Assembly (NCBI RefSeq): GCF_000002425.4
Contig: NC_037275.1
Location: 9,038,533 to 9,102,532, forward strand
DNA from: Physcomitrium patens
Lineage: Eukaryota; Streptophyta; Bryopsida; Funariales; Funariaceae
Reading direction: 5' to 3'
DNA: 64,000 nt
Position numbers and translations under genes: made by a program. Below the pieces are notes generated by a model. It saw only the letters and a program-made list of their open reading frames with translations. It was not told the DNA's origin and did no database searches. This document shows positions 11,850 through 23,563 of this stretch, one piece after another; position 1 is the first letter of the stretch; every line of letters begins with the position of its first letter.

Positions 11850-12900
11850 CAATATATTGTCTTCTTTGGCAACCATGCTTCTCATTTTGTGATTTTATTG
11901 CTTCTTTGGATAAGATTGAGAAATATTCTTAGATTCTCCATAATATAGGCATAAAGCTTCTTAACAACAACAAATCTTTTTTTTAGTAAGAGATTTAAAA
12001 CATATTATGTCAATTTTTATAAGCTCTAACCTCAACAGATAAGCTTTCAAAAACTTAGAAGGTGTTGCCATGGCTTGACTTATACCTCTTTTATTACATC
12101 TTTGATTTTGGCATCTTTCTATAAATCGATTATTGCATGTAATGACTTGAGCAATAAATTACTTTATTAAATTTATTCTTGACATTATCAATAATAAATC
12201 TTTGATATTATCTTTTAATACATATTGAAATTGATTGATAAGGCTTTGTCATTCCAATCTATATCACAAGTAAGATTTTGGAATTCAACAACACATATAG
12301 TGGCTAAATGTGATCTTTGACATAGAAATCTAAGCTTGATATTTGTTATCATTTTTTAGTTACTTTCTCTAAATATGGATATAATACTTCAAAGAATGAA
12401 TTCAAATTATAGAGTAGTCTTGAATCTTTTTCCAACAAATGTAAAAACTAAAAAAGAAAACTTCTAAAAAAAAATACTCCTATGAATCCAACTTGAGTAA
12501 ATCTATCAAGGTATTGAGAAGGATTAAACTTTAGATAGAGCTTTACTTATTGTAAAAACCCTCAAAACTTTGATCTTGTTCCATCAAACTTCTTCATCAT
12601 ACTTATGCTTGTCTTTTTTATACTTATATTAGTAAAATTTCTTGGATTCAATTCTAAACTTAATATACTTGTTTCTCTTTATTGCATAATTTCTTGGCAT
12701 AGACTTTAAACTTCATTGTTCACTTCTTCTATAGATATAGGAATAGTACCTCCATCATTTATATTAAAAATACATGAGATTTCTATCCTAAGAGTATTGA
12801 TAAGCTGATGGAGATTTGTAATAGTTGCAAATCTATTCTCACTTCTACCAAGAGTAGTATCCATAATTTTTCTTTCTATAAAAAATTCAAAAAAATTCAA
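11850..12900 (-). pseudogene. R2 gag remnant
   Basis: Weak minus-strand similarity to gag: the CCHC/basic region at about 11850-12010 and the capsid-like block near 12540-12620 (decayed FDGTRSKF). 12706-12900 stays open for 64 codons. No intact frame. Confidence 0.6.
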
Positions 12901-13126
12901 AAAATTAAATTAGAGGAGGATAATCTATAACCTCTAATATCAAATAAAAATTTCTAAAAAGAAAGATAATCCACTATTTTTAAGAAAAAAAATTAATGAT
13001 AAAAAATTAAACTATTTCTTTAAAGGTAGATAGTCTATAACCTTCAAAATACAATAATAGAAATTAGATAATCCACTTACTTCTAAAATAAGATAAAAAT
13101 ATTAAATTAGTATTTTTGTCAATTTA

Positions 13127-13626
13127 TCAAAGATATAAATTGAAGAATTGAAAGATTAAGATATTCTCATGTCACTTGAAAAGACTAGATAATCACTCAA
13201 AGATGATATAATATTAAATTAGAATGGCTATTGCCAAAGACAAGAAGAGTAGAAAGTCTTGAAATAAGACTAAAGACTATAAAGGCATTTATAAGGATAA
13301 AGAAGGCTTCACTATTACTTCTTTATATACTATCTAATTAAAAGCTACGTGATAATGTTCAATAAGACCTCTAACACATGTTGACTTTGCAAGATACATA
13401 TCTTAACTTGTAAAGCAAATTTTCTATATGTGTATCATATAATTAATTTATTTTATAAGCTATCAACATGTGTGGTATGTGGTTAATTTGTTGACCAAGT
13501 TTCTAATCTATGAATTAACCATAAACACATGTAAAGCTTTTTGAAAGTTTTTTTAGAAGATATTATGAAATTAATCTATTATTATTAACTTCTATCTAAT
13601 TACGTAGGTAGTTATTGGAATAAATA
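13127..13626 (-). repeat. R2 5' LTR (minus)
   Basis: Minus-strand family R LTR with recognisable ggctattgcc and cttctttatatactatctaatt segments, strongly diverged. Confidence 0.7.
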
Positions 13627-13639
13627 TATAAGTTTGTGA

Positions 13640-14211
13640 AAACATATAATTGCTGCTCTTTGTGGAACTTGTTCCAAGAAGGAAGAATAATATCATAGAC
13701 ATACATATTTACTTAGATAAGAAATATTAGATAGAAAATAAATGTATGTAGATTTGATATTATCTTGTGACAAAGCTTTTTAGAAGCTTTATAGTTGCAT
13801 ATTTGACTTTAGATATGTTTATAGTTGATTGATAGCTTAAAAACTTGGCCAACAAATTAGCCACATATTACACATGCTAGTAGTTTGTGGAAGAAGCTCA
13901 TTACAAGGCACACATATAAGAATTTTGTTTTGTAAGTTAAATATGTGTCTTACAAGTTGAACACATGTCAAAGGTCTTATAGAATGTGGCCATGTAGCTT
14001 CTAGTTAGATTGTATATATAGAAGCAAGAATAATGCCTTTTTTACTTTTTTTAATATTTTTTTAATCATCAATCTTATTTCAAGTTTTTTTAGTCTTCTT
14101 ATCTTTGACAATAGCTATTTTTATCTAATATTATACCACCATTGAGTGTTTTTTTAATTAACACAAGAGAATATTAATTTTTTAGTTTTTTAAAATTCAT
14201 GTCCTTGACAC
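13640..14211 (+). repeat. Family R 3' terminus plus LTR (plus strand), old
   Basis: 13640-13690 matches the stretch just before the 3' LTR of R3 (gctcctcgtgaaactcg... purine tract). About 13691-14211 is a plus-strand LTR ending catgtccttgaca. The rest of that element is missing, so this is a truncated 3' end. Confidence 0.7.
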
Positions 14212-14779
14212 CAATGTCCGACATTCTTTCTTGCACTTATCTTTGTACATATAAAAAAATAAATTGATTCCAACATATACAAGATTTTTTACTTATGAAT
14301 TTTTGATTTATTTTTGTATTATTAAATTATATTCTAAATTATTTTTCTATCTTTATACTTGCATTCTAATTAAATTTTTAGTGGCAAGTAATATTAATCA
14401 TATTTTGGACCCTCTTTTTTTTTCTCTATTATATCTTTACTTACGTACTAATCTTTGTGAAGAATTTTCTTCCAAATAGATTAGTTATGTTGGTACAATA
14501 TGGAGTTTTGCCTCCAACTGATCATTCTTTGAATGTTGGACTTTTTTTATCTTTTCTAAGAAAAGCTAGTTCTATAAATATATTCCATTCTATTTGCAAA
14601 AGATTAAAGTTTGAGGTTTAAATGAGTTAGGGAGAACATAAGAAGAATGTAAAGGATTTTAGTCGTGCTGATTTTACCTGGTTCAGGACCCTGGATGAAG
14701 CTAAGGATTACTTGCTAAGTTATTACTAGAGTTGTTGGATTTCTTCTAGGGCTTTTAGATTTAGTTTTTTTCTTCAGCT
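14212..14779. other. No gene seen; possible copia 3' flank/LTR
   Basis: AT-rich sequence with scattered short frames and no recognisable product. Because copia RNase H reaches about 14790 on the minus strand, the copia 3' LTR should lie here, but I could not find a matching 5' LTR near 20350 to prove its limits. Confidence 0.4.
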
Positions 14780-14789
14780 TTCAAATTTC

Positions 14790-15500
14790 GTTCTTCCTAG
14801 AGCTTTGGTGAGAATATTTGCTAGTTGCTCTATAGTAAGAACAAATTCTATGTTGATTGTTTTGTCTTCTATTTTTTGCTTAATAAAGTGCCAATCTATT
14901 TCCAAATTCTTTATTTTATCATGAAATATGGAATTTTTGGCTATTTTTATGCTACTCTGATTTTTATAGTCTAAATAAGTTGGTTGATTGTTCTAAATTC
15001 TAATTCTTGAATTAGTCTTCATAGCTAGATGGCTTCAGAAGCACATTTTGCTAAGGCCCTACATTCCAATTCACATGACGACCTTGTTTTTGTATTCTGT
15101 TTCTTTGACCTCCATGATATTGGAGTTTGACCAAAGTGAAATAATTATGCTCTGGTGGATGTTCGATCGTCCAAGTCACTAGCGTAGTTTGCACCTGAGA
15201 AGCCATACAACCTATTCTCCTCTCTCTTTGGGAACCAAAATCCAAATGACGAGTTTCTTTCAAGATAGTGAACAATTTGCACGGCCGCATTGGATTGAAG
15301 GACTTGGGGTTTATGCATACACCTGCTAGTGAGAGATGCCAAGAAACCTATATCTGGACGGATTATTGTAGCATAGTGTAACTTTCCTACAAGAGCTTGG
15401 TAGGGTGCCTTGTTGGTAGACAATGTCTTGGTGTCCTTCTGGACACGAATAAGTTCATTTAGCGGAACTGGTGTAGTTGGGGTACTGGGTGAGGAGTAGT
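14790..15500 (-). pseudogene. Copia RNase H remnant
   Basis: On the minus strand, TNKAPYQALVGKLHYATIIRPD and HYLERNSSFGFWF match the copia RT thumb/RNase H junction (usual form YRSLVGSLLYLT.TRPDI). DLDDRTST is the usual GDLDDRKST motif, and farther on come decayed FHDKIKNLEIDWHFI and EQLANILTKAL blocks. 15145-15534 is the longest open part (129 codons). Several frameshifts and stops are present. Confidence 0.8.
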
Positions 15501-15502
15501 TT

Positions 15503-15557
15503 AATTGTAGAAGATAAAATAGAACTTGTAACAAGTTCTATTTTATCTTCTACAATT
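15503..15557. repeat. 55-base perfect palindrome inside copia pol
   Basis: Two 27-base arms (15503-15529 and 15531-15557) are exact reverse complements around a single central base. It lies exactly at the RT/RNase H break of the copia element. The first 33 bases occur again, once, at 16706-16738. The outer AATT on both sides could be part of the arms or a target duplication. Confidence 0.95.
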
Positions 15558-16705
15558 GAAACGTTTCAGATGCTCTAGACAATCTATTTGATGAAGAAGA
15601 ATGCCGGCTGTGGTTTGTAAAACTTGAACGCGGAGAAATTTTTTCATCAGTCCTAGAGTTGTCATTTTGTACTCTCGGCCAAGGTCGTTTTGGATTGCAG
15701 AGATAGAGGCAAAATCGAAGCTGGTTAGGAACAGGTCATCAATGTAAAAAATGTGGATCATACTGGAGGGTCCGATTCTGAGATAATAGACATTGGGATT
15801 AGAGTTTGTCTTTTTCATACCGCAGCGACGAAGGTCAATGTCCAGTCTGCTATACCACATGCGAGGACTTTGCTTGAGTTCGTATAACGATCGATGGAGC
15901 TTGCATGTGAAATGCTCGTTATCAGGTTGGATGTACCCTAGTGGTTGGCGCATGAACACTTCGTCTTCAACGAAGCCGTTGAGGAAGGCAATGGCTATAT
16001 CAAGATGATAAATGGACCTCCCGTAATAGGCGGCAATGATTAGTCGTATGGACTCCATCTGACAATCGGATCGAAAGTTTCTTACAAGTTGATGCCATGT
16101 TGTTGCTTGAACCCGCGAGTAATAATATGGGCTTTGTAGCGCGCGGGACTGCTATCTACTTCGGGTTTGATTTTAAAAATCCATCATGCTGAGATTGGTC
16201 AAATTCCAAATGGAGCAGGAATTAGATCCCACATGTTATTTTTCAAGATTGAGGTATATTCGGACGCCATTGCTTGGATCTAGCCGGGGTCTCTTTGTGC
16301 TTCGACAAATGTTATTGGTTTGCCTCCTTCCACAATAGTACCAATGAAGGTTTCCAGCAGATCATCGGAGAATTTTGATATATCTCATTTGACTCCAATA
16401 AAGAGTTTGAGTGCTTATCCAATTTTTGCTTGCTCGGTTTGTGGTTCATGATGTGGCAAGCTACATAGATTGCGTCTATCTAAAGATTGACTAATAAGTC
16501 ACTATTTGCAATTAGATTTCAAATGATGTTGAGAATTGTTTGATTGCATCTTTCTACAATCCTATTTTGGTGCAGAATAAAGATTTGATTGTATTGTCTT
16601 TTGATTTTATGCTTTATGCATTGTGTAGTAGTAGTAGAATTCCAAAGAGGTAAACTTGTCATTGTCATGTTTTATGAAGTTTTCTTGAGAATGCATCAAG
16701 CACTC
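15558..16705 (-). pseudogene. Copia integrase C-terminus and reverse transcriptase
   Basis: Minus-strand RT. 16300-16060 shows a decayed WIFKIKPEVDS..RYKAHIITRGF.QQ start. The open frame 16058-15543 has LDIAIAFLNGFVEDEVFMRQPLGY, LYELKQSPRMWY and the catalytic loop FYIDDLFL (usual YVDDL). 16300-16700 holds the integrase end (decayed APQ.NG..ERCNQTI). Stops are found upstream of 16058. Confidence 0.85.
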
Positions 16706-18300
16706 AATTGTAGAAGATAAAATAGAACTTGTAACAAGAAGATCCTAACAACTTTAATACAATCCTAAATAAATTCTAATTAAATTATAACAATGCTAAT
16801 CAATCTTTAATTAAATTCTAAAACACTTTTAAAGACTTTACAAAAGAAACATAAAAAAATTATAAATTAATCTTAAAGAAATATATATAATAGAAAATCC
16901 TAAAGAAATATTTTTAAAATCTTTAAAATTAACAAAAATAGAAATTTTAATTGAATCCTAATCAAATCTTAATAATATCCTTAATAAACTTCAATAAAAT
17001 TCTAAATAAATCCTAATCAAATCTATAAAAATTCTAATAAAATTCTAAATCAATTGCAATCAAATCCTAATTAAATCTTAATAAAATTATAAACAAATCT
17101 TAATCAAATCATAATTATATTCTAATCAAATTCTAATAAAGTTTTAAATCAATCCTAAATAAATCCTAAATCTTAACCAAATCTTAGATCAAAACTTAAT
17201 CAAATCTTAAATCAACTCTAATAAAATTTTAATCAAATATTAATTAAATCTTAAACCAAATCCTAACCAAACTTAATGAATTTTAATCAAATTCTATCCA
17301 AACTTTAATAAAATTCTAATGAATCCTAATCAAATTCTATCCAAACTTTAATAAAATTCTAATGAATCCTAATCAAATTCTTAACAAATCCTATAACAAA
17401 TTGAAACCTCATTTGGATATTGAATAGCCTCTTTTTCTAAGCTTAATGTTGAGTACCCAACACTAATATCTCTTTTTTAAACCATTGAATTGCTCTCAAA
17501 ATTCACACAAATATTAAAAATTAAGTTTATTACGTATAAAAATAAATTTTATTTCAATTCAACTAATAGATTACTAAAGTTCTTAGAAACTCTCACTGAC
17601 CTTCTAACTCTAATTATTGAGACCTCAATCCACTTGAACTTTAATAATATTCAACCTAATTATTCAATTAAGTTTAAATTCATAGCATATATTTAAGACA
17701 ATTATACTCACAAATCTATAAATTTTCATCCCAAGACCTATTACAAAACTTTCAATATTATTCAAAATATAAACCTTGTATTATTTTATAAAAATCAGAG
17801 CCACCCAAAACAACCTAGACTTTATAAAGCTCTTACAAAGTCATTACAAACTCAAATCTTTCAAAATTAATGCTCAAAGTAGTCTAATCCTTGTTTGCTT
17901 TCTAATCTCATTCTTTGATTTACTAAAGAACCTTGGAGTTGTCATAGGTACTTGGTTTTGTACTTTAGGATCTAATTTTGACTCTTATTGGCAATTGGTT
18001 CTCTTCAAGTATCAATTCTCATTTTCATGGGATAATTTTTATTAAAATCAATACCAAATTCTCTCTTACATTTGCTTATATCCTTTATTTTTTTAATCTA
18101 TCTTATTTTGCCTTATTTATGATCATATACAATAAGTAGAATCTATATTCATAAAAAGCAATTCTAATACTAAAAAATTTTACCTTCTGCCTATCTTTTA
18201 TTTATATTTTTCTACTATGTCTTTTTGATTAGGCTCTTCTATAATAAAATATTTTCTTTCTTCCTTCACCTAATAGCCATGTTATCGCACAACATAGCCA
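16706..18300. other. AT-rich insert splitting copia integrase
   Basis: About 1.6 kb of very AT-rich sequence rich in short variants of taatcaaatcc/ctaataaaattct, with a 43-base unit repeated in tandem at about 17284-17370. It begins with the 33-base half-palindrome (16706-16738). Open frames at 17490-17696 and 17776-18045 have no recognisable product. The right boundary is approximate, placed where copia integrase similarity resumes. Confidence 0.6.
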
Positions 18301-18329
18301 TTATCCATTCTATTCCAATGGTGATGATT

Positions 18330-18869
18330 TTGTGGTTGGTGATTTTTCTACTTCATGATGAAAAGATCTCAAGTTTGAAAAGCACTCATGTTATGACTCG
18401 AAAAATATATCCATGTGCTGAGTGAAAAATCATCTTGTAAGTAACAGTCACCTCCTAGAGATTGCAACGTGAATGGACCGGCTATATCCGAATGGACTAG
18501 CACTAGGATCTTCACAGAAAAATTGGTCCTAGATTTTGAAATTCTGTGAGGTGTCTATTTGCTTGATATGCAGCTTAGGCACGGATTATTATTGATTACA
18601 ATTTTGGGTAGATCGGTTACTGCTCCCGATTCCATCATACGTCGAAGTCCTTGAAGATGATAATGGCCAAGCCGTTTGTGCCATAGAGTGGCCTCTCAAT
18701 GTTTATTGCTGTTGTAGGCTTCATACGGTTGGAGATAAAATGCTAAGATTTTGGAGCAGTTGTGAAGAGTCTCTTTGTTCAATCTGTACAATCCATTCCT
18801 TGGATCCCTTGTTGCGATAGCCACTACAGCATTTGAATTGTTTCAAATGAGACACATTTTTCACAAATT
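18330..18869 (-). pseudogene. Copia pre-integrase and integrase N-terminal remnant
   Basis: The minus-strand translation contains ATLWHKRLGHYHLQGLRRM, then C-L-S-C of the HHCC zinc finger, then LVHSDIAGPF with the first catalytic Asp of integrase, and a shortened DDFS block. Stops interrupt the frame near 18690 and 18560. Confidence 0.78.
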
Positions 18870-19240
18870 CTAGACTGTATTTCTGTCTGACAGAAATCCA
18901 ACAGACAGCAGATTCTTTTTAATACCCAGGGAGTAGAGAACATGATTGATTTTTTGAATTTCACCCAGGGGTAAGCGGATGGCTACATTGCCGATCCGTG
19001 TTACATCATGGCTGTGTCCACCTGCTGAAATAACATGAGTTCCTGTACTAGGTTGCAATGATGAGAATATAGTAGCATCTCTCAAAATGTGGTTTGACGC
19101 CTTAGAGTCCAAATACCATGGTGCGATAGAGGAAGGGAATTTTTTTGTGTTGATTACCTCAATAATGTAGGCATCGGCCACTTGTGAGGCAGCGAGCTCT
19201 TCCTTGCCTTGGTTATCCTCCTCTAGGTTGAGGTGGTTGT
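18870..19240 (-). pseudogene. Copia protease remnant
   Basis: 103 codons open at 19181-18870. The protease signature WYLDSKASNHI replaces the usual W.LDSGASxHM (Gly to Lys), which would disable it. VLYSLGIKKNLLSVGFL is the typical motif after protease (usually VLYVPGLKKNLLSV). Confidence 0.85.
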
Positions 19241-19276
19241 CATCGCCAGATTTGATTTCGAGATTATGGATCTGCC

Positions 19277-20343
19277 CTAAGCTTTTGCGTCGTCTTTCTC
19301 TGTCGTCTGTCTATAATTTGCTCTTAATTGATCGCAGTTTGCCTTCCAGAGAATCAGTTGTAGATCTGATTTCTGTTCCTGTTCTTTGACCGCTGTGTTG
19401 TTCGTTTCGGCGACTTGGGGAATAGTATGAGCTTCCAGATCCATTGTAGGAGTCTTTGGTGCTCGAGTAAGTGCCTCCTGAGCTTGTGTATGATCCTTCC
19501 GAGGATGAGTCCTGTCCTCCCATTCCTTGACTTTGGTATGCACGATGGTTATTGTGTGTACTGTGTTGACCATAATTGGATCAACTGTTGTTGTTCGTTC
19601 TCCCTCCATAATAGTGCTGAGGTCTCCTGAAATTGCTTCGCAATGTGAGCAGCGCTTCTCCATCGTGATATGTTTCTGCAGACTTTCCTGATAATCTCCT
19701 CGTTCAGAAGACTCGCTTCTAGTTCCAGGTAGGTCGGTAGTTTTTTGTCGTTGAGTATCATCTATTTGATGATTTTGTATTATTTGGGCAGATTCTTGGT
19801 GGTGTAGAATACCACTACTGGCTCAAGAAGGCCAACATCTAGCTCTTCCATTTCATCAGCTGCCTCTTTCATATTGGCCAAGTACTCATCCATACTATTT
19901 GTTCTGCGGATACTGAAAAACTTGTCAATAATAAGAATCTTGCGAGAGTGACTGTCGGATTCATACCTTGCTTTTAGAGAGGTCCAGCAGCCAAATGGAT
20001 CCTTGTATCTCTTGAGTAGTTTTATTGCTACTCCACCCTTTATTCTCCAGTTGATGGCGCTCATGGCTTGGCGTCTTCCGATGTACTCTTGGTCTGCCAT
20101 TGGATCACTCGGTGGGTTGGTGCAGTAGTCACAGAGATTGTCTCGCAGAAGGACATTCTTCATGCAAAGAGCCCAGGTTCCATAGTTTTCTACACATGTA
20201 AGACGGTGGGACTCCATAATGGTGGTTTGGTTGCTAACCGAAATGTTGCGTGATATTATTGGTGTATCTATTTGAGCCATCTTGCCCTGAGCAGTGACTT
20301 TAGTTTGTTGTACACTACATGTGACTTCAGAATCTGAAGACAT
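19277..20343 (-). pseudogene. Copia gag pseudogene
   Basis: 187 codons open from ATG at 20343 to 19780. N-terminal capsid-type features: ENYGTWALCMKNVL, AINWRIKGGVAIKL, FGCWTSLKARYES, MDEYLANMKEAADEM, typical of the copia gag (UBN2/Retrotran_gag) fold. A stop (TTKNLPK then stop) and frame changes break the rest (19761-19277), which includes a Cys-rich scrap RCSHCEA and a Ser/Gly-rich tail. Start chosen at the first ATG before the conserved part. Confidence 0.8.
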
Positions 20344-22690
20344 GCCCTCTTGTATAGCTGGATTGTGACTACAGTGTACTCAAAACCGTTCTGCTCTTTT
20401 AGTTGCTTTGATACGAATGGAGCGCTGCAATACTACGAATGTAAAGAACTAAAGTTCAAAGTTAAGAGAATACATGTGTACTAAAATATTAGGTTGGAAA
20501 CTAAAGTAGGATGGAAACACTCGCGTTCCCAGTAACAGTTTCATTTAAAGATAGAAAGTAATCGAAGAGGAGGGCAATGTCCAACATATATACCTATCAG
20601 TGGCGCCAGGTACTGGAAGGTTGGAGAGCATACATGTGTGAAGCCTCCCCCCCATATGCATTGGCAAGGAGAGGAGAGGATTGCAACTACATATACAAAG
20701 TTGGAGAAGATAAAAGGCATGTCTTTAAATAAACCCAAAGATTGCATCAAAATAAAGATATACTATTCCACGGGGACGACACTTGGACCCAAACGGCATC
20801 CCACATGCCGGATACAACACCCTACAGTTTGACGTGGAACTCATCTTTTAGACAAAGCTCGTGCTGCGATAGGACTGTCAAGCCGCTCTTTGCTCTTCAT
20901 GAATTGTTTGTGGTTCCGGTGACTCTTTCTCATTCGCAAGGTGTGACGCGTTGATGGAGGGAATTCATCATAATTCACAATAACGGGGAGGACTGACTGG
21001 AGTGACGGATGTTCATGTTGGTACAGTGCTCTTCTTGATCTTAACGTGGTGCTAATGAACATGGTTAATGGGTGACAATGTTTGTGCAAATTTGCAATGA
21101 GAAATGTCGAGAGTTGGGCAAATGATGAACACTGCCTCCTCAAGCATGTGGCGGACCCGCTTTCGTTGCTTGGTCACTTGGTGAATGTCGTAAGGCTGTA
21201 AGTTGAATACTGAAGAATTAGAATTATGCATAGAACATTTACAAAGTGCGTTTACGGATGCACATGACACGAAGGCTGTTCCAATTCAGCATAGCGCATA
21301 AATTCCATTACTTGGCACTGTCAACTAAAGCTCAAGACTACTAAAGAACTTGCATACTGCCACCGACAACAAACCTCGTATGGTTATCAATGTCTATCGT
21401 TCACTGCAAATAATTAAACACCTACAACAAAGACGCAAACTACTGCGAAAACAAGGAATTGAAAGGTGGCATACCTGATTGTTTTTAATGGTCAAGTAGT
21501 GACCAGTGCGCTCCAAATGCGCCACCTGCATAAAGGGTACACCTGCACATGGTAGCCTTGTTGCTTCCCATGATCGCATCGCAGAATCTCGTATTGGTGC
21601 ATTGGCGGTGTGAGAGAAAGCGTGTATCATTGTATTGAATGATTGATAACCTCAAGAGAAGGAGCCGTCGCTTACAATGAGTTAATAGTTATTGTCTAGA
21701 TTTCTCTAAATTTTCAGGAGTGTGAAGCCGGTGTTGTGCTCCATGGGATGCTAGGGCATAGATCATTTATGCCATAGTCTTGAGTTTTTCAACAAGAAGG
21801 AAAAGTGGTTTTAGAGTTTTTGGGAGGGTGCGTTTTCGATACTCAACCTCAATTGTGCTTAATAGGATCAATATCACAAATTCAAGCTCCTTCGTTTCTA
21901 TAAGTGCAACGTGTTTGCAAGGCTGCTGGGTATTGTATGCCGAAGGATACCTACTTCTACTGGAAGTAGCTTCTTCTTCATAATCTGCATATGAGTTGGA
22001 CTTTGTGCACAGAAAAGTTTGAGATGTCATGACTTATTCTTTTTTCACATTTCAGTTGTCAATATAGGAAATAGGCTCCACAGTTGAGTTTGTTAGCCGT
22101 GGCAATCATCGTGTAGAGAGCAGTCGGTGAAATATTCCTCTCGTCAAGTTTGGTCACCACTCTCGTCCTTATTTTACTTAACTGAAAAGCACATCGTGCC
22201 CCTGCAATCTGCAGCTTGACGTTTACACGTCTACATTCGACCATTCTTCAAGTCTTACCGGTGCATAACGTGACTGAACCAAAAATAAATTCAATTTGCA
22301 ACGGTCCTAGAGATTTATTTTATGTGCAAGGTCTACCTATTGTTGAGTGGAGCGCATTTGTTGAAGCAAGTTACATCTCGTTTAGAGTTTGTGAGAATTT
22401 GATAGTGGATATGGCCTGCTCAAAAGATCACTGATTTTACTTTTCTAGTTCATGCGCATCCTATGCTTTTTGGCCTTAATCTTGTGCTCTTTACTCCGCC
22501 ATTTTTCCCCATTTGGAAGTTCTTCTCTCCCTTGTTAATATCCACTGCTATGTTCGTGATTTTGCTCTTCACCATGGGACAGAAAGGCATCGCCAACACT
22601 CAAGCTGATGGAGAGTCGTGAGAGGAAACGAGTGAATAAGAAACATGAGAGAATTATGTTTGGAAGCGAATGAAAGCCGATTGATCTGGA
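20344..22690. other. No supported gene
   Basis: Mixed-composition sequence with only short overlapping frames on both strands (up to about 100 codons), none with a recognisable motif. 20344-20700 probably includes the copia 5' untranslated/LTR side, but no second LTR copy was found. Confidence 0.5.
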
Positions 22691-22731
22691 AAGACTGGGT
22701 TCAGCGAATCGAAAAATCAAGTTCATGATGG

Positions 22732-23563
22732 ATGCACAGGAGTAATCAATGGAAGGGCACCTTCTCAAATAACACCATTTCTGTTTTGAAAGAAGCAACT
22801 TGGGTAAAGCGCGGAGACTTCAATCCTTACGAGCAGGAAGCCGCATCCACTAAGGAGGTGGAATGTTCATCTTTGCGCTTGCTTGATAAGAACATTAGTA
22901 GCAAATTTGTACCGACTATGATGACTCCTTTCGAGCTTTTTAGGGTTAATTCTGGTTTACATGAAGTTGCAGGTCGAGTTTCTGAGGATTTAGGTGATGA
23001 TGCCCTAGATCTGGAAGATGTGGAAGAGTCTAAGTCTGTGGCAGTTCCTTCTCGTCCAACCGATGATCTATTGAAACTCTCTGCCAGCCGTTGAACCGTA
23101 CGCTAGCCTATCAACAATCTACCCAAAAGAGTGCTGTCGGAGACTTCGGAAGTTGACAGCCCTGCAACGGACGTCAACGACTCTCCTGCCATCGGCAAGT
23201 ATAAAAAGTCCATGTTCTTGAATGTGAGAAAGGACTCTGTGAGCGCGAATACTTCAGACTCTGATACTCCTATTGAGGAGGAAGTGAGATTGTCTGGAAA
23301 GTTAGATTATTTGGGAAGCTTGGGAGATTTTATGGATGAGTCAGCAGACGCGGAGAAGGTCGAAAAGAGATCCCAAGAATTAGCAGTCTTGGAACCTACG
23401 ACTAGCGAACAAGTTTAGGATGTGAAGAACCACATTCAGAATTTCGTTACGGACAAGCAAGCAGAGGAGAAAATTTCACCAAAACACAACAGCCTTCTAG
23501 AAAAACCTCTGCAAAACTCTGACCACTCATCAGAAACAGACTGCAGCTCTCTTTCCATGTAGG
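22732..23563 (+). pseudogene. Unidentified coding-like remnant
   Basis: A single frame stays largely open for about 275 codons with stops only near 23092, 23104, 23416 and 23560. Composition is protein-like and acidic: SEDLGDDALDLEDVEES, SDSDTPIEEEVRLSGKLDY, FMDESADAEKVEKRSQEL. I recognise no family. It could be a broken gene or part of an exon of a gene I cannot assemble. Evidence is limited to frame length and composition. Confidence 0.35.

Larger units (their letters stand above)
10576..13626 (-). mobile_element. Element R2: heavily decayed family R copy, minus strand
   Basis: On the minus strand: a 5' LTR (13626-13127), gag (12900-11850), protease (11800-11210), the first part of RT (11130-10880), then an LTR part (10848-10576). 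RT catalytic core, RNase H, integrase and chromodomain are deleted. The LTR at the left end was split by insertion of R1 and continues at 4184-3910. Beyond that it is followed by another leader and gag, so the middle LTR is shared between two internal regions, as expected from unequal recombination between copies. Confidence 0.72.
14780..20343 (-). mobile_element. Broken Ty1/copia retrotransposon, minus strand
   Basis: Copia order on the minus strand: gag (20343-19277), protease (19240-18870), pre-integrase and integrase N-terminus (18869-18330), [AT-rich insert], integrase end and RT (16705-15558), [55-base palindrome], RNase H (15500-14790). Integrase before RT separates it from the Ty3 elements around it. 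It has many stops, and LTR boundaries were not found. Confidence 0.82.

Noticed and set aside
21767-22030. Minus-strand frame with LSTIEVEYR resembling the copia RNase H motif S(S/T)xEAEY
   Set aside because: No neighbouring RNase H or RT similarity; one short match is likely chance.
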